Assembly: GCA_030754715.1 (NCBI GenBank)
Contig: JASLZV010000126.1
Coordinates: 1-6,008, forward strand
Length of the DNA: 6,008 bases
Reading direction: 5' to 3'
From: Phycisphaerae bacterium
GTDB taxonomy: Bacteria > Planctomycetota > Phycisphaerae > SM23-33
Each line of letters starts with the position of its first letter. Position 1 is the first letter of the stretch. This document shows positions 5,616-6,008 of this stretch, piece by piece. The position numbers were made by a program, and so were the translations under genes. Below the pieces are notes generated by a model. That model saw nothing but the letters and a program-made list of their open reading frames with translations. It searched no databases and was not told the origin of the DNA.

Positions 5616-6008
5616 ATGGAAGAAACCTCGGGAAACGCGCTTGTCGACTATATGACAAAGGATATCTGGACGGCTGAAGACCATAAGCAGCTGCTTCAGG
5701 CGTTGGCCGATACGGGTGATACGGCCAACAAGGTCAAGAAGTTGGTGGGCCAGTTGGAGTTAGAGAATCCCGACGCTGCGGGCACCGCGGCGGTGAAAGT
5801 GGGCATCGCACGCTACATGGTTTCCCGGTTCGCTGATGCCATTGAGGCCCTTGGCGCCGGGACCGACAACCGCGACCGGCGATACTTCCAGGGACAGTGC
5901 TACAAGCAACTGGCTCGGTATGGCGAGGCGATTGAGGAATTCGAACGGGCCAAGGCCAGGGGCTGGGACGCCGATGACGTTGACATGGAGATCACCGAGG
6001 CCCAAGCG
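5616..6008 (+). CDS. TPR-repeat protein, partial (N-terminal part)
   Basis: The ATG at 5616 follows a purine-rich GGGAGAAGGG (5603-5612) that serves as ribosome binding site, and the frame stays open for 131 codons to the right edge. The start MEETSGNALVDYM is not a signal peptide. From about residue 57 the sequence has the helix-pair pattern of tetratricopeptide repeats: a first unit around AVKVGIARYMVSRFADAIEAL (split by residues A59 to L79) and a second with YFQGQCYKQLARYGEAIEEF (90-109), then FERAKARGWD. The small residues at the helix crossings and the Y..AI..F spacing are typical. TPR domains are protein-binding scaffolds; nothing in the visible part gives a specific function. The gene is driven from the divergent promoter region. 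The remainder lies beyond the window. Confidence 0.75.
   Translation, partial: MEETSGNALVDYMTKDIWTAEDHKQLLQALADTGDTANKVKKLVGQLELENPDAAGTAAVKVGIARYMVSRFADAIEALGAGTDNRDRRYFQGQCYKQLARYGEAIEEFERAKARGWDADDVDMEITEAQA

Overview
This is a GC-rich, gene-dense bacterial chromosomal window. It holds seven protein genes, five complete and one partial at each edge. No RNA gene, mobile element, CRISPR array or defence system is visible. A Kdo8P synthase gene points to a Gram-negative type envelope with Kdo-containing lipopolysaccharide. Several features together suggest a Planctomycetota/PVC-type bacterium: a uroporphyrinogen-decarboxylase-like gene that is not HemE, a GAF-AAA+-Fis sigma-54 activator, a stand-alone PilZ protein, a lipid kinase with a GTENLLAKE motif, and a TPR protein. 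That assignment is inferred from gene style, not from a search, and other GC-rich Gram-negatives remain possible.

Layout. Positions 1-1514 (minus strand) carry a 6-phosphofructokinase gene followed after 33 bp by a URO-D-superfamily gene that runs off the left edge; the two probably form one transcript. A 185-bp divergent spacer (1515-1699) holds a candidate pfk promoter and an 8-bp inverted repeat. Positions 1700-2026 (plus) encode a single-domain PilZ c-di-GMP receptor. It converges on a minus-strand cluster: lipid kinase (5428-4487), then kdsA (4490-3660, overlapping the kinase by ATGA), then, after 60 bp, a GAF/sigma-54 enhancer-binding regulator (3599-2070). A 187-bp divergent spacer (5429-5615) holds overlapping back-to-back sigma-70-like promoters that share a palindromic ATTATAAT -10 region, and a GC-rich hairpin. 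From 5616 to the right edge, a TPR-repeat protein starts on the plus strand.

How the genes fit together. The clearest functional unit is lipid kinase plus kdsA, both probably envelope lipid/LPS functions and likely translationally coupled. The sigma-54 activator downstream may share their transcript, though its targets cannot be read from this window, where I found no convincing -24/-12 site. PFK is a glycolytic enzyme with a Gly/Lys phosphoryl-donor signature of the trypanosomatid-like clade. I do not see a clearly new biological system. The points most worth checking are the GAFTSA variant in the activator, the PFK donor signature, the coupled dgk-kdsA pair and the shared divergent promoter.
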